A stretch of 64,000 nucleotides of DNA from Haemophilus parainfluenzae (GCF_003252725.1 NZ_QEPO01000001.1:372001-436000); one strand, 5' to 3'. Positions 21,384 through 30,943 are shown, numbered from the stretch's first letter. Translations and numbers: made by a program. Notes: generated by a model from the letters alone, not told the origin.

Positions 21384-22301
21384 ATGATTAAACAAAGAAC
21401 ATTAAAACAAAGCATTAAAGTCACAGGTGTAGGCTTACATAGCGGTAAAAAAGTAACATTAACGTTGCGCCCGGCTATGCCGAATACTGGCGTGATTTAC
21501 TGCCGTACCGATCTTAATCCGCCGGTGACTTTCCCTGCGAATGCTGATTCAGTGCGTGATACGATGCTTTGTACTGCACTTGTGAATGAGCAAGGTGTGC
21601 GTGTTTCAACCGTAGAGCACTTAAACGCAGCATTAGCAGGTTTAGGTATCGATAATATTATTATTGAAGTTGATGCACCTGAAATTCCAATCATGGACGG
21701 TAGCGCAAGCCCATTCATCTACTTGCTTTTAGATGCAGGTATTGAAGAACAAAATGCACCGAAGAAATTTATTCGTATTAAGAAAAATGTACGAGTAGAA
21801 GACGGTGACAAATGGGCAGAATTCAAACCTTATAATGGTTTCCGTTTAGATTTCACAATCGACTTTGATCATCCTGCGATTAGTAAAAATGTACGCAATT
21901 ACGTGATGGATTTCTCAGCACAGGCATTCGTACATCAAATTAGTCGTGCAAGAACCTTTGGTTTCATGAAAGATATTGAGTATCTTCAATCTCAAGGTCT
22001 TGCGCTAGGTGGCAGCTTAGATAATGCCATCGTATTAGATGATTACCGTATCTTAAATGAAGATGGATTACGTTTCAGAGATGAATTAGTTCGTCATAAG
22101 ATGCTTGATGCGATTGGCGATCTTTATATGTGTGGCTATAACATCATCGGTGATTTCAAAGCTTATAAATCTGGTCACGGTTTAAATAATAAGTTACTCC
22201 GTGCTGTACTTGCCGATCAGGAAGCGTGGGAATTTGTTACTTTTGAAGATAAGAAACAAGTTCCACAAGGTTATGTTGCGCCTGCGCAGGTACTCATCTA
22301 A
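21384..22301 (+). CDS. lpxC: UDP-3-O-acyl-GlcNAc deacetylase LpxC
   Basis: Zinc amidase performing the committed step of lipid A synthesis; last gene of the dcw operon. The frame is open from 21357, but ATG 21384 ([11 protein letters not shown]) gives 305 residues, the usual length. Zinc ligands are recognisable in [15 protein letters not shown] (His near 79) and [11 protein letters not shown] (His and Asp near 237-241), with the general-base region DGSASPF. A strong hairpin terminator lies 15 bases after the stop. Confidence 0.96.
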   Translation: MIKQRTLKQSIKVTGVGLHSGKKVTLTLRPAMPNTGVIYCRTDLNPPVTFPANADSVRDTMLCTALVNEQGVRVSTVEHLNAALAGLGIDNIIIEVDAPEIPIMDGSASPFIYLLLDAGIEEQNAPKKFIRIKKNVRVEDGDKWAEFKPYNGFRLDFTIDFDHPAISKNVRNYVMDFSAQAFVHQISRARTFGFMKDIEYLQSQGLALGGSLDNAIVLDDYRILNEDGLRFRDELVRHKMLDAIGDLYMCGYNIIGDFKAYKSGHGLNNKLLRAVLADQEAWEFVTFEDKKQVPQGYVAPAQVLI

Positions 22302-22315
22302 CAATGTTTTGTTGA

Positions 22316-22350
22316 AAAGCTATACTTCTTTCGGGAGTATAGCTTTTTTA
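22316..22350 (+). terminator. Rho-independent terminator of the dcw cluster
   Basis: Stem AAAAGCTATACT (22316-22327 region) and AGTATAGCTTTTTT after a short loop TCTTTCGGG. Confidence 0.88.
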
Positions 22351-22423
22351 TTTCCCATCTTGCTATGTTATTTTTGTTTTCTGCGAAGGTAAAGAGCGGT
22401 CAAAAATAGAGGTGTTTTTTATT

Positions 22424-24064
22424 ATGAAAAAATTATTTACCGTGCTTCCTCTTGTGCTAGCAACTTCTGCGGCAATGGCATATGAACAAGATAAAACCTA
22501 TCAATTTACCATATTGCACACCAATGATACACACGGACATTTTTGGCCGAATGCAAAAGGTGAATATGGCTTTCCAGCACACAAAACAATTGTTAATCGT
22601 GTGAAAGCAGAAGTGAAGAAAAAAGGTGGCTCACTCGTTTTATTAAATGCAGGTGATTTTAATACTGGTGTACCTGAGTCAGATATGCAAACGGCAAAAC
22701 CTGACATTAAAGCAATGAATGCGATGGGATATGAAGCAACTGTATTAGGTAACCACGAGTTTGATAATCCATTACAAATCCTTGACATGCAAGAAAAATG
22801 GGCGAACTTCCCATTCTTATCTGCAAACGTGATTAATACGAAAACAGGTAAAACCTTAGTTAAGCCTTATACCATTTTAAATAAACAAGATCTTAAAATT
22901 GCCGTGGTGGGTTTAACCACAGAGGATACTGCAAAATTAGGTAACCCAGAATATCTTCACAATGTGAAGTTTGAAGACCCAACAACAGTAGCAAAAGCCA
23001 CATTAAAAGAGCTAAATGAAAAAGTTAAGCCCGATGTAAAAATCGCTTTAACACATATGGGCTATTACTATGATGCGAAACATGGGTCAAATGCGCCGGG
23101 TGATGTAAGTCTTGCACGTAATTTAGATAAAGGCGCATTCGATATGATTATCGGTGGTCACAGCCATGATCCGATTTGTGTGGATGACAAAGGTGTATGG
23201 ATTAAAGATTATCAACCAACTCAGCCATGTAAACCGGATTTCCAAAATGGTACTTGGATTATGCAAGCATTTGAATGGGGGAAATACGTTGGTCGAGCTG
23301 ACTTTGAGTTCAAAAATGGTGAATTAAAATTAGTGAATTATCAATTAATTCCAGTGAACTTGAAGAAAAAAGTGAAAAAAGAAGACGGTAAAACAGAATA
23401 TTTGAACTATGCGGAAGAGATTCCACAAGATCCGGAAATGGAAAAACTTTTAAAGTCTTACCAAGATAAAGGTGATGCTTTATTAAGCCAAAAAGTGGGG
23501 AAATTAAATGGTAAGTTAGAAGGTGATCGTACCATTATTCGTTTTGAACAAACTAACCTTGGTCACTTAATTGCAGAAGCACAACGTCAAAAAGCGAAAG
23601 CAGACATTGGTATCATGAACTCAGGTGGTATTCGTGATTCTATCCAAGAAGGTGATGTGACTTATAAAGACATTTTAAAAATCCATCCATTTGGTAATAT
23701 TGTGAGCTATTTTGAATTAACCGGTAAAGAATTATTGGATTATTTAAATGTGGTGGCATTGAAAGAAGTGGATTCTGGTGCTTATGCACAATATTCAGGT
23801 ATCAGCATGACAGTGAATCGTTCGGATAAGAAAGTTGAAAATGTGAAGATTCAAGGTAAACCATTGGATTTAAATAAAACTTACCGTATTTCTGTACCAA
23901 GCTATAATGCAGCAGGTGGAGATGGTTATCCAGTCATGACAAAAAATCCAACTTTTGTTAACACAGGTTTTATTGATGCGGATGTTTTAAAAGAATTTTT
24001 TGAGAAAAATTCACCTATTAATGCGGAGAAATACATCCCTCATAATGAAGTAACCTTTAAATAA
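22424..24064 (+). CDS. ushA: Periplasmic 5'-nucleotidase / UDP-sugar hydrolase UshA
   Basis: Secreted phosphoesterase salvaging nucleosides from external nucleotides and NAD breakdown products. I chose ATG 22424 because it starts a clean signal peptide ([19 protein letters not shown], then YEQDKTY), giving 546 residues, close to E. coli UshA (550). Metallophosphatase motifs are HTNDTHGHF (about 30-38), GNHEFDN and GGHSHDP. The C-terminal substrate domain has SGGIRDSI and NAAGGDGYP. It is near-collinear with E. coli UshA. An uptake-signal variant AAAGAGCGGTC lies just upstream. pheA follows 8 bases later, so the two are co-transcribed. Confidence 0.93.
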   Translation: MKKLFTVLPLVLATSAAMAYEQDKTYQFTILHTNDTHGHFWPNAKGEYGFPAHKTIVNRVKAEVKKKGGSLVLLNAGDFNTGVPESDMQTAKPDIKAMNAMGYEATVLGNHEFDNPLQILDMQEKWANFPFLSANVINTKTGKTLVKPYTILNKQDLKIAVVGLTTEDTAKLGNPEYLHNVKFEDPTTVAKATLKELNEKVKPDVKIALTHMGYYYDAKHGSNAPGDVSLARNLDKGAFDMIIGGHSHDPICVDDKGVWIKDYQPTQPCKPDFQNGTWIMQAFEWGKYVGRADFEFKNGELKLVNYQLIPVNLKKKVKKEDGKTEYLNYAEEIPQDPEMEKLLKSYQDKGDALLSQKVGKLNGKLEGDRTIIRFEQTNLGHLIAEAQRQKAKADIGIMNSGGIRDSIQEGDVTYKDILKIHPFGNIVSYFELTGKELLDYLNVVALKEVDSGAYAQYSGISMTVNRSDKKVENVKIQGKPLDLNKTYRISVPSYNAAGGDGYPVMTKNPTFVNTGFIDADVLKEFFEKNSPINAEKYIPHNEVTFK

Positions 24065-24072
24065 GGAATGAA

Positions 24073-25230
24073 ATGGCATTAGATTTATCAGAAATTCGTC
24101 AGCAAATTACGCAAATTGATCGCAGCTTGTTAAAGCTGCTTTCAGAGCGTCACCGCCTGGCATATGATGTAGTGAGAAGCAAAGAGGTCACGCAAAAAGC
24201 GTTGCGCGATTTAGAGCGAGAGCAACAGCTCTTACAAGAGCTTGTGCAATTTGCTGAAAGTCAAAATTATCAGCTTGAACCACAGTATATTACATCAGTC
24301 TTCCAAAAAATCATTGAAGATTCTGTGCTCACACAGCAAGTGTATTTGCAGAAAAAACTCAATGAGCAACGAGAAGAAACGTTACATGTCGCTTTCTTAG
24401 GCAAGCGTGGTTCTTACTCTAATTTGGCTGCGCGTAACTATGCGGCTCGTTACCATCAACAATTTGCTGAAATCAGTTGCGATTCCTTTGCTCAAATTTT
24501 TGAAAAAGTTGAAAGTGGGGAAGCTGATTATGGTGTACTTCCTTTAGAAAACACCACATCAGGTGCAATTAATGAAGTTTATGATTTGCTTCAACATACT
24601 AGCTTATCATTGGTAGGGGAGTTGGCTTATCCTATCAAGCACTGTGTTTTAGTGAATGAGCAGGATGATTTAAGCAAAATTGATACACTTTATAGCCATC
24701 CACAGGTAATCCAGCAGTGTAGTCAATTTATTCAAAGTCTTGAGCGTGTGCATATTGAGTACTGCGAAAGTAGCTCTCATGCAATGCAGCTTGTGGCAAG
24801 CTTGAATAAACCGAATATTGCGGCATTAGGTAATGAAGATGGTGGCAAGCTTTACGGCTTACATGTGTTAAAACATAATATTGCTAACCAAGAGAACAAT
24901 ATCACTCGTTTTATTGTGGTAGCTAAACAAGCTCGAGAAGTTTCACCGCAAATTCATACGAAAACTTTATTGTTAATGGCAACATCGCAACAAGCGGGTT
25001 CTCTAGTGGATGCTTTACTTGTGTTTAAAAAGCACGGTATTAATATGACCAAGCTTGAATCTCGTCCTATTTATGGCAAGCCTTGGGAAGAAATGTTCTA
25101 TTTAGAAATTGAAGGAAACATTCATCATCCAGATACCCAAATTGCCTTGGAAGAGCTTAAGCAATTCAGTAACTATCTGAAAGTACTTGGTTGTTATCCA
25201 AGTGAAATTGTGAAGCCTGCGAAGGTATAA
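24073..25230 (+). CDS. pheA: Bifunctional chorismate mutase / prephenate dehydratase PheA
   Basis: Phenylalanine pathway enzyme of 385 residues. An AroQ-type chorismate mutase helix bundle (about 1-90, [19 protein letters not shown]) is followed by prephenate dehydratase ([35 protein letters not shown]; about 100-285) and a C-terminal ACT regulatory domain with the ESRP motif ([22 protein letters not shown] region) for phenylalanine feedback. No leader-peptide attenuator is possible here because it sits 8 bases after ushA. It is terminated by an inverted uptake-signal variant. Confidence 0.95.
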   Translation: MALDLSEIRQQITQIDRSLLKLLSERHRLAYDVVRSKEVTQKALRDLEREQQLLQELVQFAESQNYQLEPQYITSVFQKIIEDSVLTQQVYLQKKLNEQREETLHVAFLGKRGSYSNLAARNYAARYHQQFAEISCDSFAQIFEKVESGEADYGVLPLENTTSGAINEVYDLLQHTSLSLVGELAYPIKHCVLVNEQDDLSKIDTLYSHPQVIQQCSQFIQSLERVHIEYCESSSHAMQLVASLNKPNIAALGNEDGGKLYGLHVLKHNIANQENNITRFIVVAKQAREVSPQIHTKTLLLMATSQQAGSLVDALLVFKKHGINMTKLESRPIYGKPWEEMFYLEIEGNIHHPDTQIALEELKQFSNYLKVLGCYPSEIVKPAKV

Positions 25231-25240
25231 CGAAAATAAA

Positions 25241-25286
25241 AAAGAGCGGTCGATTAAAACAACGTTAAAATCGACCGCTCTTTTTA
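25241..25286. terminator. Bidirectional terminator from an uptake-signal variant
   Basis: AAAGAGCGGTCGAT (25241-25254) pairs with ATCGACCGCTCTTT (25270-25283), followed by T-runs on both strands. The core AGAGCGGTC differs from the standard AAGTGCGGTC. Confidence 0.85.
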
Positions 25287-25296
25287 TTGGGAATTC

Positions 25297-25623
25297 TTAA
25301 GCTTTTTTCAAGAATTCTGATTTCAACATAATTTTGCCACAATCGACGTTGTGATCACCGTTGACTAGACGGATGTTTTTGAATTTAGTGCCTTTCTTCA
25401 ACACTTCAGATGAGCCTTTTAATTTTAAATCTTTAATTAAAAGCACATCATCACCATCGGCTAATAAATTACCGTTGCTGTCTTTAACAATTAGTTGATC
25501 TTCATCGGTTTCAACTGTTTCGTTACCATTCCACTCATTGCCACAATCAGGGCAAACAAAATTTACAGAATCATGATAAACATATTCGCCTTTACATTTT
25601 GGGCAAGCTGGCATTTGATCCAT
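25297..25623 (-). CDS. yjdM: YjdM/PhnA-family zinc-ribbon protein
   Basis: 108-residue conserved protein, formerly PhnA in E. coli; a zinc-ribbon N-terminus (CPKC at 7-10, CPDC about 24-27) is followed by the PhnA beta domain ([27 protein letters not shown], in part). The frame runs upstream to 25716, but [12 protein letters not shown] with a GAAAAAGAA stretch in front is the standard start. The molecular role is not established; the old phosphonoacetate hydrolase label does not apply to this family. Monocistronic, convergent with pheA and divergent from ytfJ. Confidence 0.88.
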   Translation of the reverse strand: MDQMPACPKCKGEYVYHDSVNFVCPDCGNEWNGNETVETDEDQLIVKDSNGNLLADGDDVLLIKDLKLKGSSEVLKKGTKFKNIRLVNGDHNVDCGKIMLKSEFLKKA

Positions 25624-25734
25624 TTCTTTTTCCTTCTTTATCTGATTTAAGCAAAGTATAATGCGCACGGAGTATAACAAAAAAGTGACTATTCGCCAAA
25701 AAATGGGCAATTTCACGGAATTTATGAGGTATTT

Positions 25735-26295
25735 ATGAAAAAAATTATGCTTTTGAGTGCAGTGATGGGAAGTTTAATTTCAGTCAATGTATTCGCACAC
25801 AATATTCAACCTAATCAGCTTTTAGCGAACGTAACGGTTTCGGATAAAGGTGAAATCACTTTAAATGGAAATGATGTGTCTTATAAATCATGGAGCTCAA
25901 CGGCATTGCCAGGCAAAGTTAGAGTGATTCAGCATATTGCAGGCAGAAGTGCGGCAAAAGAGAGAAATCAAGCGATGATAGAAGCCATCAAAGCCTCTCA
26001 TTTTAACCAAGCTAAATATCAAACCACGACTATTATTAATGCAGATGATGCCGTCGTGGGCACAGGCATGTTTGTGAAAAGTAGTGCAGAAAAAGGTAAA
26101 AAAGAAAATGCCCACAGCCAAGTGATTTTAGATGATAAAAGTGCGGTCAAAAATGCATGGGGATTACGTGAAAAAGATAGCGTGATTATTTTGCTTGATA
26201 AAACCGGCAAGGTGCAATTTGTGAAAGAAGGTAAATTGACGGATGATGAAGTTAAAGAAGTGATTTCACGTGCAGAAGCGTTAATTGCGAATTAA
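25735..26295 (+). CDS. ytfJ: YtfJ-family periplasmic protein
   Basis: 186 residues beginning with a signal peptide ([21 protein letters not shown], then HNIQ), so exported to the periplasm. The rest resembles the YtfJ family with a thioredoxin-like fold: [42 protein letters not shown] and [18 protein letters not shown]. No CxxC is present, so a thiol-disulfide role is unlikely. An uptake signal encodes KSAVK. RBS ATGAGGT precedes the start. Function unknown. Confidence 0.82.
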   Translation: MKKIMLLSAVMGSLISVNVFAHNIQPNQLLANVTVSDKGEITLNGNDVSYKSWSSTALPGKVRVIQHIAGRSAAKERNQAMIEAIKASHFNQAKYQTTTIINADDAVVGTGMFVKSSAEKGKKENAHSQVILDDKSAVKNAWGLREKDSVIILLDKTGKVQFVKEGKLTDDEVKEVISRAEALIAN

Positions 26296-26305
26296 TAGAG
26301 TAAAT

Positions 26306-26330
26306 AAGCGGAAGTTGTCTTCCGCTTTTT
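26306..26330. terminator. Terminator between ytfJ and the anti-sigma gene
   Basis: AAGCGGAAG (26306-26314), loop TTGT, CTTCCGCTT (26319-26327), then T-run. It abuts the stop codon of the convergent anti-sigma gene. Confidence 0.85.
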
Positions 26331-26497
26331 TATCCCTTGAAATCCTTCATTAATTTTCTCAATGTGCCACAATTTCGTTGAAATTTACGGCAATGTGTAC
26401 AAATGGCAAGATGCAAATTGAGCCCAATTTTTTCTTTGGTCATTAATTGGCGTTCTTGAGCATCTGATATGAGGCGAGTCGCTTGGCGACATTTCAT
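26330..26497 (-). CDS. Zinc-associated anti-sigma factor (ZAS, zf-HC2), 55 residues
   Basis: Short gene found by reading the minus strand directly downstream of the ECF sigma gene: ATG at 26497, TAA at 26330. The product begins MKCRQATRLISDAQERQL and carries HLAICTHC, the H-x3-C-x2-C motif of zinc-associated anti-sigma domains (His about 29, Cys about 33 and 36). There is no membrane segment, so it should be a soluble factor sequestering the partner sigma, perhaps releasing it when the zinc thiolates are oxidised. RBS AAGGAGTGAC precedes the ATG. Gap to the sigma stop is 11 bases. Oxidant sensing is inferred from the family, not shown. Confidence 0.8.
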   Translation of the reverse strand: MKCRQATRLISDAQERQLMTKEKIGLNLHLAICTHCRKFQRNCGTLRKLMKDFKG

Positions 26498-26508
26498 AAA
26501 GTCACTCC

Positions 26509-27057
26509 TTAAAGTTTATGAGATAAGCAGTTTTGAAGTTGTAAGCGGGCACGATAGAGGGTCGTGTGCAAGTTACTTATGCTTAGTTGATTTTCTTGGC
26601 AAATTTCTTCGGAAGATAATTCCAAAAACTCTCTCATCATAAAAATCTTGGCTTGTTTGGCGGGCAGGCAAGTTAAACAAGTTTCAAAAATCAGCCAAAA
26701 CTCTTCGGAATAGACCGCACTTTCGCTCTGTTCAAGATCAAGCGGGGAATGTTCAGCTTTCCAGTGTCCACCTTCATCAAAGAAATGATTAGTTTGTTCT
26801 TCATCTTCAATTTCGGTTTCTAGCACTAATTTGCCTTTCTGGCGAAGAAAATCAATGATTTTATTTTTTAAGATAGCAAAGACCCAGGTCTTAAATGCCG
26901 CTTGTCGTTTAAATTGCTCAAGATGGTTAAATGCACTTAAAAAACTCTCTTGCACCAAATCTTCAGCTAATACAGAATCGCCCACCTGTAATGTGGCAAA
27001 TTTCAGCATTTGCTCTCTAATTTGAGCCAAGTCTTTATTGGAAATTCCAGTTTTCAT
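26509..27057 (-). CDS. ECF-type RNA polymerase sigma factor (RpoE2-like)
   Basis: 182-residue extracytoplasmic-function sigma factor. Region 2 spans LVQESFLSAFNHLEQFKRQAAFKTWVFAILKNKIIDFLR (in part; about 33-73) with the -10-recognition helix. Region 4 lies at about 117-180 with LPAKQAKIFMMREFLELSSEEIC and the helix-turn-helix ISNLHTTLYRARLQL. It is followed by a ZAS anti-sigma gene, and a Met-rich peptide gene is divergent, 112 bases away. From memory, the H. influenzae counterpart (RpoE2) is linked to hypochlorite stress and msrAB; that link here is by analogy. An uptake signal lies inside the gene. Confidence 0.88.
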   Translation of the reverse strand: MKTGISNKDLAQIREQMLKFATLQVGDSVLAEDLVQESFLSAFNHLEQFKRQAAFKTWVFAILKNKIIDFLRQKGKLVLETEIEDEEQTNHFFDEGGHWKAEHSPLDLEQSESAVYSEEFWLIFETCLTCLPAKQAKIFMMREFLELSSEEICQENQLSISNLHTTLYRARLQLQNCLSHKL

Positions 27058-27076
27058 ATTTTTTCCTTGAAAAAAG

Positions 27077-27104
27077 TGTAAGAAATAGATTTCTCATTCG
27101 TCTA
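27077..27104 (+). promoter_or_regulatory. ECF-sigma-like promoter before the Met-rich peptide gene
   Basis: TGTAAG (27077-27082), a 16-base spacer and CGTCTA (27099-27104) have the geometry and bases common to ECF promoters (TGTAA at -35, CGTC at -10). It points toward the MXKDX gene with a leader of about 58 bases. No similar pair faces the sigma gene. Confidence 0.55.
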
Positions 27105-27169
27105 ATGATAATGAAAGGGGAAACCTTTCCATCCAATGCTAATTATTCACAAATTAAGGAAGATTCAAA

Positions 27170-27511
27170 ATGAAAAATATTACTTCAAAAACAACCTTTA
27201 CTGCTATTGCTGCACTTTTCTTCGCAACCAGTCTTTATGCGACCGATATGAAATCTAATGAAATGTCGATGGCAAAAGATTCCATGCCGATGACAAAAGA
27301 TTCCATGCCGATGACAAAAGACGCTATGCCAATGCAAAATGACAAAATGGCATCTGATGGGATGATGAAATCTCATGATATGAAATCTCACGACATGAAA
27401 ATGGATAATATGAAATCAGAAGGAATGAAATCTGATGATATGAAAACAAAAGAAATGAAAGCAAAAGAAATGAAGAAAAAAGCAAAAACAATGGAAAAAC
27501 CGAAAATGTAA
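27170..27511 (+). CDS. Secreted methionine-rich MXKDX-repeat peptide
   Basis: 113 residues: a signal peptide of about 24 residues ending SLYA, then an 89-residue mature chain with 22 methionines and no cysteine. The mature part is low-complexity and charged: two exact DSMPMTK heptads and a variant, then MKSHD / MKSEG / MKSDD pentads and a Lys-rich tail. This fits the MXKDX pentapeptide-repeat family. In Azospira a related Met-rich periplasmic peptide (MrpX), made under ECF sigma control, scavenges hypochlorite by cyclic methionine oxidation and repair; the same role is inferred here from context. RBS AAGGAAGA precedes the ATG. No msr gene is in the window. Confidence 0.82.
   Translation: MKNITSKTTFTAIAALFFATSLYATDMKSNEMSMAKDSMPMTKDSMPMTKDAMPMQNDKMASDGMMKSHDMKSHDMKMDNMKSEGMKSDDMKTKEMKAKEMKKKAKTMEKPKM
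27278..27340 (+). repeat. Tandem 21-bp repeats encoding DSMPMTK
   Basis: Two identical 21-bp units (27278-27298 and 27299-27319) and a diverged third (27320-27340). Unit length is a multiple of three, so copy-number change would alter length without a frameshift. Confidence 0.85.
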
Positions 27512-27528
27512 TGCTTTCTTCTTAAAAG

Positions 27529-27559
27529 AAAAACTGCGGTCAATTTGACCGCAGTTTTT
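27529..27559. terminator. Bidirectional terminator between the Met-rich peptide gene and cysS
   Basis: AAAACTGCGGTCA and TGACCGCAGTTTT pair around a 3-base loop, with T-runs on both sides. The core CTGCGGTC is an uptake-signal variant. Confidence 0.85.
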
Positions 27560-27573
27560 GTATCAAAGTGAGA

Positions 27574-28953
27574 TTATTGTTTACGCCACGTCGTGCCGTT
27601 AGGGCCGTCTTCTAACACAATTCCCATTGCAGTGAGTTCATTACGAGCCGCATCTGCAGCAGCCCAATCTTTAGCTGCACGAGCTTCATTGCGTTGTTTG
27701 ATAAGCGCTTCAATTTTTGCGACTTCATCATCGTCAGAGCCAGCTTGTAAGAATTTTTCTGGATCTTGTTGAAGTAAACCTAAGATACCCGCTAATTCAC
27801 GTAAACGCGCAGCAAGACCATTGGCTTTTTCTGCATCTTCAGTTTTCAATTTATTGATTTCACGCGCCATTTCAAATAAGACAGAAAGAGCGTTCGGCGT
27901 GTTGAAATCATCGTCCATGGCTTCACGGAAGGCTTCCACAAAATTTTCACCGCCAAAAGCAACCGCACTTTGATCGGTGCCACGTAAAGCGGTGTACAAA
28001 CGTTCTAATGCACCTTGTGCTAAATTCAGGTTTTCTTCACTATAATTGAGTTGGCTGCGATAGTGTGCCGTTAGTAAGAAATAACGCACCGCTTCTGCAT
28101 TGTAGTGATTTAATACATCACGAATAGTGAAGAAGTTGCCGAGGGATTTCGACATTTTTTCTTTATCTACCATGATCATGCCAGAATGGATCCAATAATT
28201 CACATATTGACCACCGTGAGCACAGCAAGATTGTGCAATTTCATTTTCGTGATGCGGGAACATTAGGTCAGAACCGCCACCGTGAATATCAAAATGTTCG
28301 CTAAGTTGTTTGCAGTTCATCGCTGAACATTCAATGTGCCAACCTGGACGACCTGCGCCCCATGGGGATGGCCAGCTCGGTTCGTTTTCTTTTGACATTT
28401 TCCAAAGCACGAAATCCATTGGATTTTTCTTGATTTCATTAATTTCAATACGTGCGCCCGCTTGTAATTGGTCGAGATCTTGGCGTGATAATTTGCCGTA
28501 TTCTTTAAAGCTTTCCACATCAAACATCACGTCGCCATTGTCTGCAACATAAGCATGACCACGTGCAATCAGTTTTTCCACAATCTCAATAATTTCAGGA
28601 ATATGATGTGTCGCACGAGGCTCGAAATCAGGGCGTAGTACATTTAACGCATCAAAATCTTTATACATTTCTTGCACCATACGATCCACAAGTTGATCGC
28701 AGGTTTCTTTGTTTTCTAATGCACGTTTAATGATTTTATCGTCCACATCTGTGATATTACGCACATAAGTCAAATCGTAGCCTAAAGAGCGTAAATAGCG
28801 AGCAATCACATCAAAACATACAAAGGTACGGCCGTGGCCAATATGGCATAAATCGTAAACGGTCACGCCGCACACATACATACCCACTTTTCCTTCATGG
28901 ATAGGTTTGAACACTTCTTTTTCTCGAGTGAGGGTATTAAAGATCTTTAACAT
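27574..28953 (-). CDS. cysS: Cysteinyl-tRNA synthetase
   Basis: Class I aminoacyl-tRNA synthetase charging tRNA-Cys; 459 residues from ATG 28953 ([15 protein letters not shown]); the longer frame to 28986 lacks support. HIGH box CHIGHGRT (about 28-35) and KMSKSLGN (about 266-273) are intact. Zinc ligands include Cys in [10 protein letters not shown] and the downstream [17 protein letters not shown] region that selects cysteine without editing. Monocistronic; its start is divergent from ppiB with a shared 107-bp gap holding an uptake signal. Confidence 0.96.
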   Translation of the reverse strand: MLKIFNTLTREKEVFKPIHEGKVGMYVCGVTVYDLCHIGHGRTFVCFDVIARYLRSLGYDLTYVRNITDVDDKIIKRALENKETCDQLVDRMVQEMYKDFDALNVLRPDFEPRATHHIPEIIEIVEKLIARGHAYVADNGDVMFDVESFKEYGKLSRQDLDQLQAGARIEINEIKKNPMDFVLWKMSKENEPSWPSPWGAGRPGWHIECSAMNCKQLSEHFDIHGGGSDLMFPHHENEIAQSCCAHGGQYVNYWIHSGMIMVDKEKMSKSLGNFFTIRDVLNHYNAEAVRYFLLTAHYRSQLNYSEENLNLAQGALERLYTALRGTDQSAVAFGGENFVEAFREAMDDDFNTPNALSVLFEMAREINKLKTEDAEKANGLAARLRELAGILGLLQQDPEKFLQAGSDDDEVAKIEALIKQRNEARAAKDWAAADAARNELTAMGIVLEDGPNGTTWRKQ

Positions 28954-29060
28954 ATTTTTTCTCTTCTGATTGGAATCCGACCGCACTTTTTCTGCTCATG
29001 GTGGCACTTTCTCGCCATTTGTGGAATAATGAATGCCTTAATTTTCAAGAGGAAAACAAC

Positions 29061-29570
29061 ATGGTTACATTACACACAAATTTTGGCGATATTAAAATTA
29101 AACTTGATTTTGATAAAGCGCCAATCACTGCAGAAAACTTTTTAAATTATTGTAAAAACGGCTTCTATAATAACACAATTTTCCACCGTGTTATTGATGG
29201 ATTTATGATCCAAGGCGGTGGTATGGAAAGCGGAATGCGTGAAAAAGCAACAAATGCACCGATCCAAAATGAAGCCAACAATCGTTTAAGCAATAAACGT
29301 GGCACAATTGCCATGGCGCGTACCTCTGATCCACATTCCGCAACCGCACAATTCTTCATTAACGTGGCAGATAATGACTTCTTAAACTACCGCTCAAAAG
29401 AGATGTTTGGCCGCGAAGTGGTACAAGAATGGGGCTATGCCGTATTCGGTGAAGTGGTTGAAGGCATGGATGTGGTTGATAAAATTAAAAAAGTAAAAAC
29501 CGGTAATAAAGGTTTCCACCAAGACGTTCCGACCGAAGATGTGGTGATTACATCCGTTTCTGTTGAATAA
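29061..29570 (+). CDS. ppiB: Peptidyl-prolyl cis-trans isomerase B (cyclophilin)
   Basis: Cytoplasmic cyclophilin of 169 residues from ATG 29061 ([11 protein letters not shown]), with RBS AAGAGGAAAA just upstream. Active-site features are [14 protein letters not shown] (about 38-51, catalytic Arg), [17 protein letters not shown] (about 86-102) and [15 protein letters not shown]. No signal peptide, so cytosolic PpiB rather than periplasmic PpiA. Adjacent and divergent to cysS, as in E. coli. Own terminator downstream. Confidence 0.94.
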   Translation: MVTLHTNFGDIKIKLDFDKAPITAENFLNYCKNGFYNNTIFHRVIDGFMIQGGGMESGMREKATNAPIQNEANNRLSNKRGTIAMARTSDPHSATAQFFINVADNDFLNYRSKEMFGREVVQEWGYAVFGEVVEGMDVVDKIKKVKTGNKGFHQDVPTEDVVITSVSVE

Positions 29571-29580
29571 TTAATTTGGT

Positions 29581-29608
29581 GTGTAGATGCGCAATCTACA
29601 CACTTTTT
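29581..29608 (+). terminator. Rho-independent terminator of ppiB
   Basis: GTGTAGAT (29581-29588) pairs with ATCTACAC (29594-29601), followed by a run of T. Confidence 0.85.
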
Positions 29609-29628
29609 TTCTTAAGTGAAATAACGTA

Positions 29629-30417
29629 ATGCCTTTCTTCGATACTCATACCCACCTCGATTATCTTCATCATGACACGGGAGAGCCATTAGCTCAGCTG
29701 GTGGATAACGCTAAGCAAGCTGATGTGCAGAAAATCTTGATTGTGGCGGTAAAAGAGTCGGATTTTAAAACGATCCAAAATATGACCGCACTTTTCCCTG
29801 AGCATCTTTATTGTGGACTTGGGTTGCATCCGCTTTATATCAAAGAGCATCAGGAGCATGATTTAGAGATATTGGACGCAGCATTATCTGTTCGTAATCA
29901 AAATTGTACAGCCGTAGCAGAAATAGGCTTAGAGTGTGCGATTGCAGATTTATTGGCTGATGAATTATGGCAAAAACAACAGCATTTTTTAGAAAGTCAG
30001 CTTTATTTAGCGAAGAAATACAATCTGTCGGTCAATTTACATAGCCGAAAATCCCATGAGCAATTATTCCGTTTTTTAAAACAAGCCAATTTGCCAAAAT
30101 GTGGTGTGGTGCATGGTTTTTCAGGGAGTTATGATCAAGCAAAACGATTTGTGGATTTAGGCTATAAAATTGGCGTGGGCGGTATTATTACTTATGAACG
30201 CGCAAATAAAACGCGTCAAGCGATTGCGAAGTTGCCATTAGAGGCGTTGGTATTAGAAACGGATACACCAGATATGCCGGTGTTTGGCTTTCAAGGACAA
30301 CCTAATCGACCAGAGCGGATAGTTCACACCTTTGAAGCGTTATGCCGTTTAAGAAGTGAAAATGCTGAAGTGATTAAAGAAACGGCTTGGCAGAATAGCT
30401 TAACCTTATTCGGTTAA
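29629..30417 (+). CDS. yjjV: TatD-family metal-dependent hydrolase (YjjV-like)
   Basis: 262-residue amidohydrolase-superfamily protein with DTHTHLD (about 5-11, first metal site), AVAEIGLE (metal-bridging Glu), NLHSRKSHEQ, VVHGFSGSYDQA and LETDTPDMP (last Asp). TatD relatives are DNases or D-aminoacyl hydrolases; activity here is not assigned. It resembles E. coli YjjV more than TatD. Its last four bases overlap the convergent nrdG end, leaving no terminator between them. An uptake signal encodes MTALF. Confidence 0.87.
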   Translation: MPFFDTHTHLDYLHHDTGEPLAQLVDNAKQADVQKILIVAVKESDFKTIQNMTALFPEHLYCGLGLHPLYIKEHQEHDLEILDAALSVRNQNCTAVAEIGLECAIADLLADELWQKQQHFLESQLYLAKKYNLSVNLHSRKSHEQLFRFLKQANLPKCGVVHGFSGSYDQAKRFVDLGYKIGVGGIITYERANKTRQAIAKLPLEALVLETDTPDMPVFGFQGQPNRPERIVHTFEALCRLRSENAEVIKETAWQNSLTLFG

Positions 30418-30881
30418 ACCTTAAAACGATAAATCACTTGATTGGCTGAACCGCGCCAAACCAAGCTTGGGTCAGCCTGTTCTTGTATAAATTTTCCATC
30501 AATGAGCACGTCAATATAAGGCAACATTTGACGTTGATAATCATCAAGTTCATCCAGTTTATAACCCGTCCACACCCAAATGTCCTTATCGGGACATTCT
30601 TTTTTTACACGCTGTACAAAAGGAAGTAAGGCTTCAACATTACGAGGATGCATCGGATCTCCACCAGAAAGCGTGAGCCCTTGACGTTTAATGCGCGTAT
30701 CTTTTAAATCATTGATAATCTGTTGTTCCATCGCTTCATCAAATAATACGCCATTATCAAAAGACCAGCTCTTTTGGTTGTAGCAACCTCGGCAACCATG
30801 CGTACAACCGCTAACGAAAAGGGTACAACGCGTGCCTTCGCCATTTATAACATCGGTAGGGTAGTATTGGAGATAGTTCAT
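30414..30881 (-). CDS. nrdG: Anaerobic ribonucleotide reductase activating enzyme NrdG
   Basis: Radical-SAM enzyme of 155 residues that generates the glycyl radical on NrdD. The cluster-binding motif CTHGCRGC (CxxxCxxC, about residues 26-33) is present, followed by LSGGDPMHPRN for SAM binding. Although NrdG acts on NrdD, the nrdD gene lies about 18 kb away in this window, unlike the nrdDG operon of E. coli. An uptake signal lies just upstream of the start, and the divergent ffs promoter is close by. Confidence 0.93.
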   Translation of the reverse strand: MNYLQYYPTDVINGEGTRCTLFVSGCTHGCRGCYNQKSWSFDNGVLFDEAMEQQIINDLKDTRIKRQGLTLSGGDPMHPRNVEALLPFVQRVKKECPDKDIWVWTGYKLDELDDYQRQMLPYIDVLIDGKFIQEQADPSLVWRGSANQVIYRFKV

Positions 30882-30943
30882 GGTTTTACCTTAAAAGTGC
30901 GGTTGATTTTCTCGCCAAATTTACCGAATTGATAAATTAACCT

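Noticed and set aside
27278-27340. Phase-variable tract or CRISPR-like repeat
   Set aside because: Unit length 21 keeps the reading frame, and there are no spacers. It is a coding repeat.
27185-27391. Minus-strand His-rich frame opposite the Met-rich peptide
   Set aside because: It is only the antisense of ATG-rich repeats (CAT = His), with no RBS or context.
28998-29060. Upstream start for ppiB
   Set aside because: The additional 21 residues have no family match, and ATG 29061 has its own RBS.
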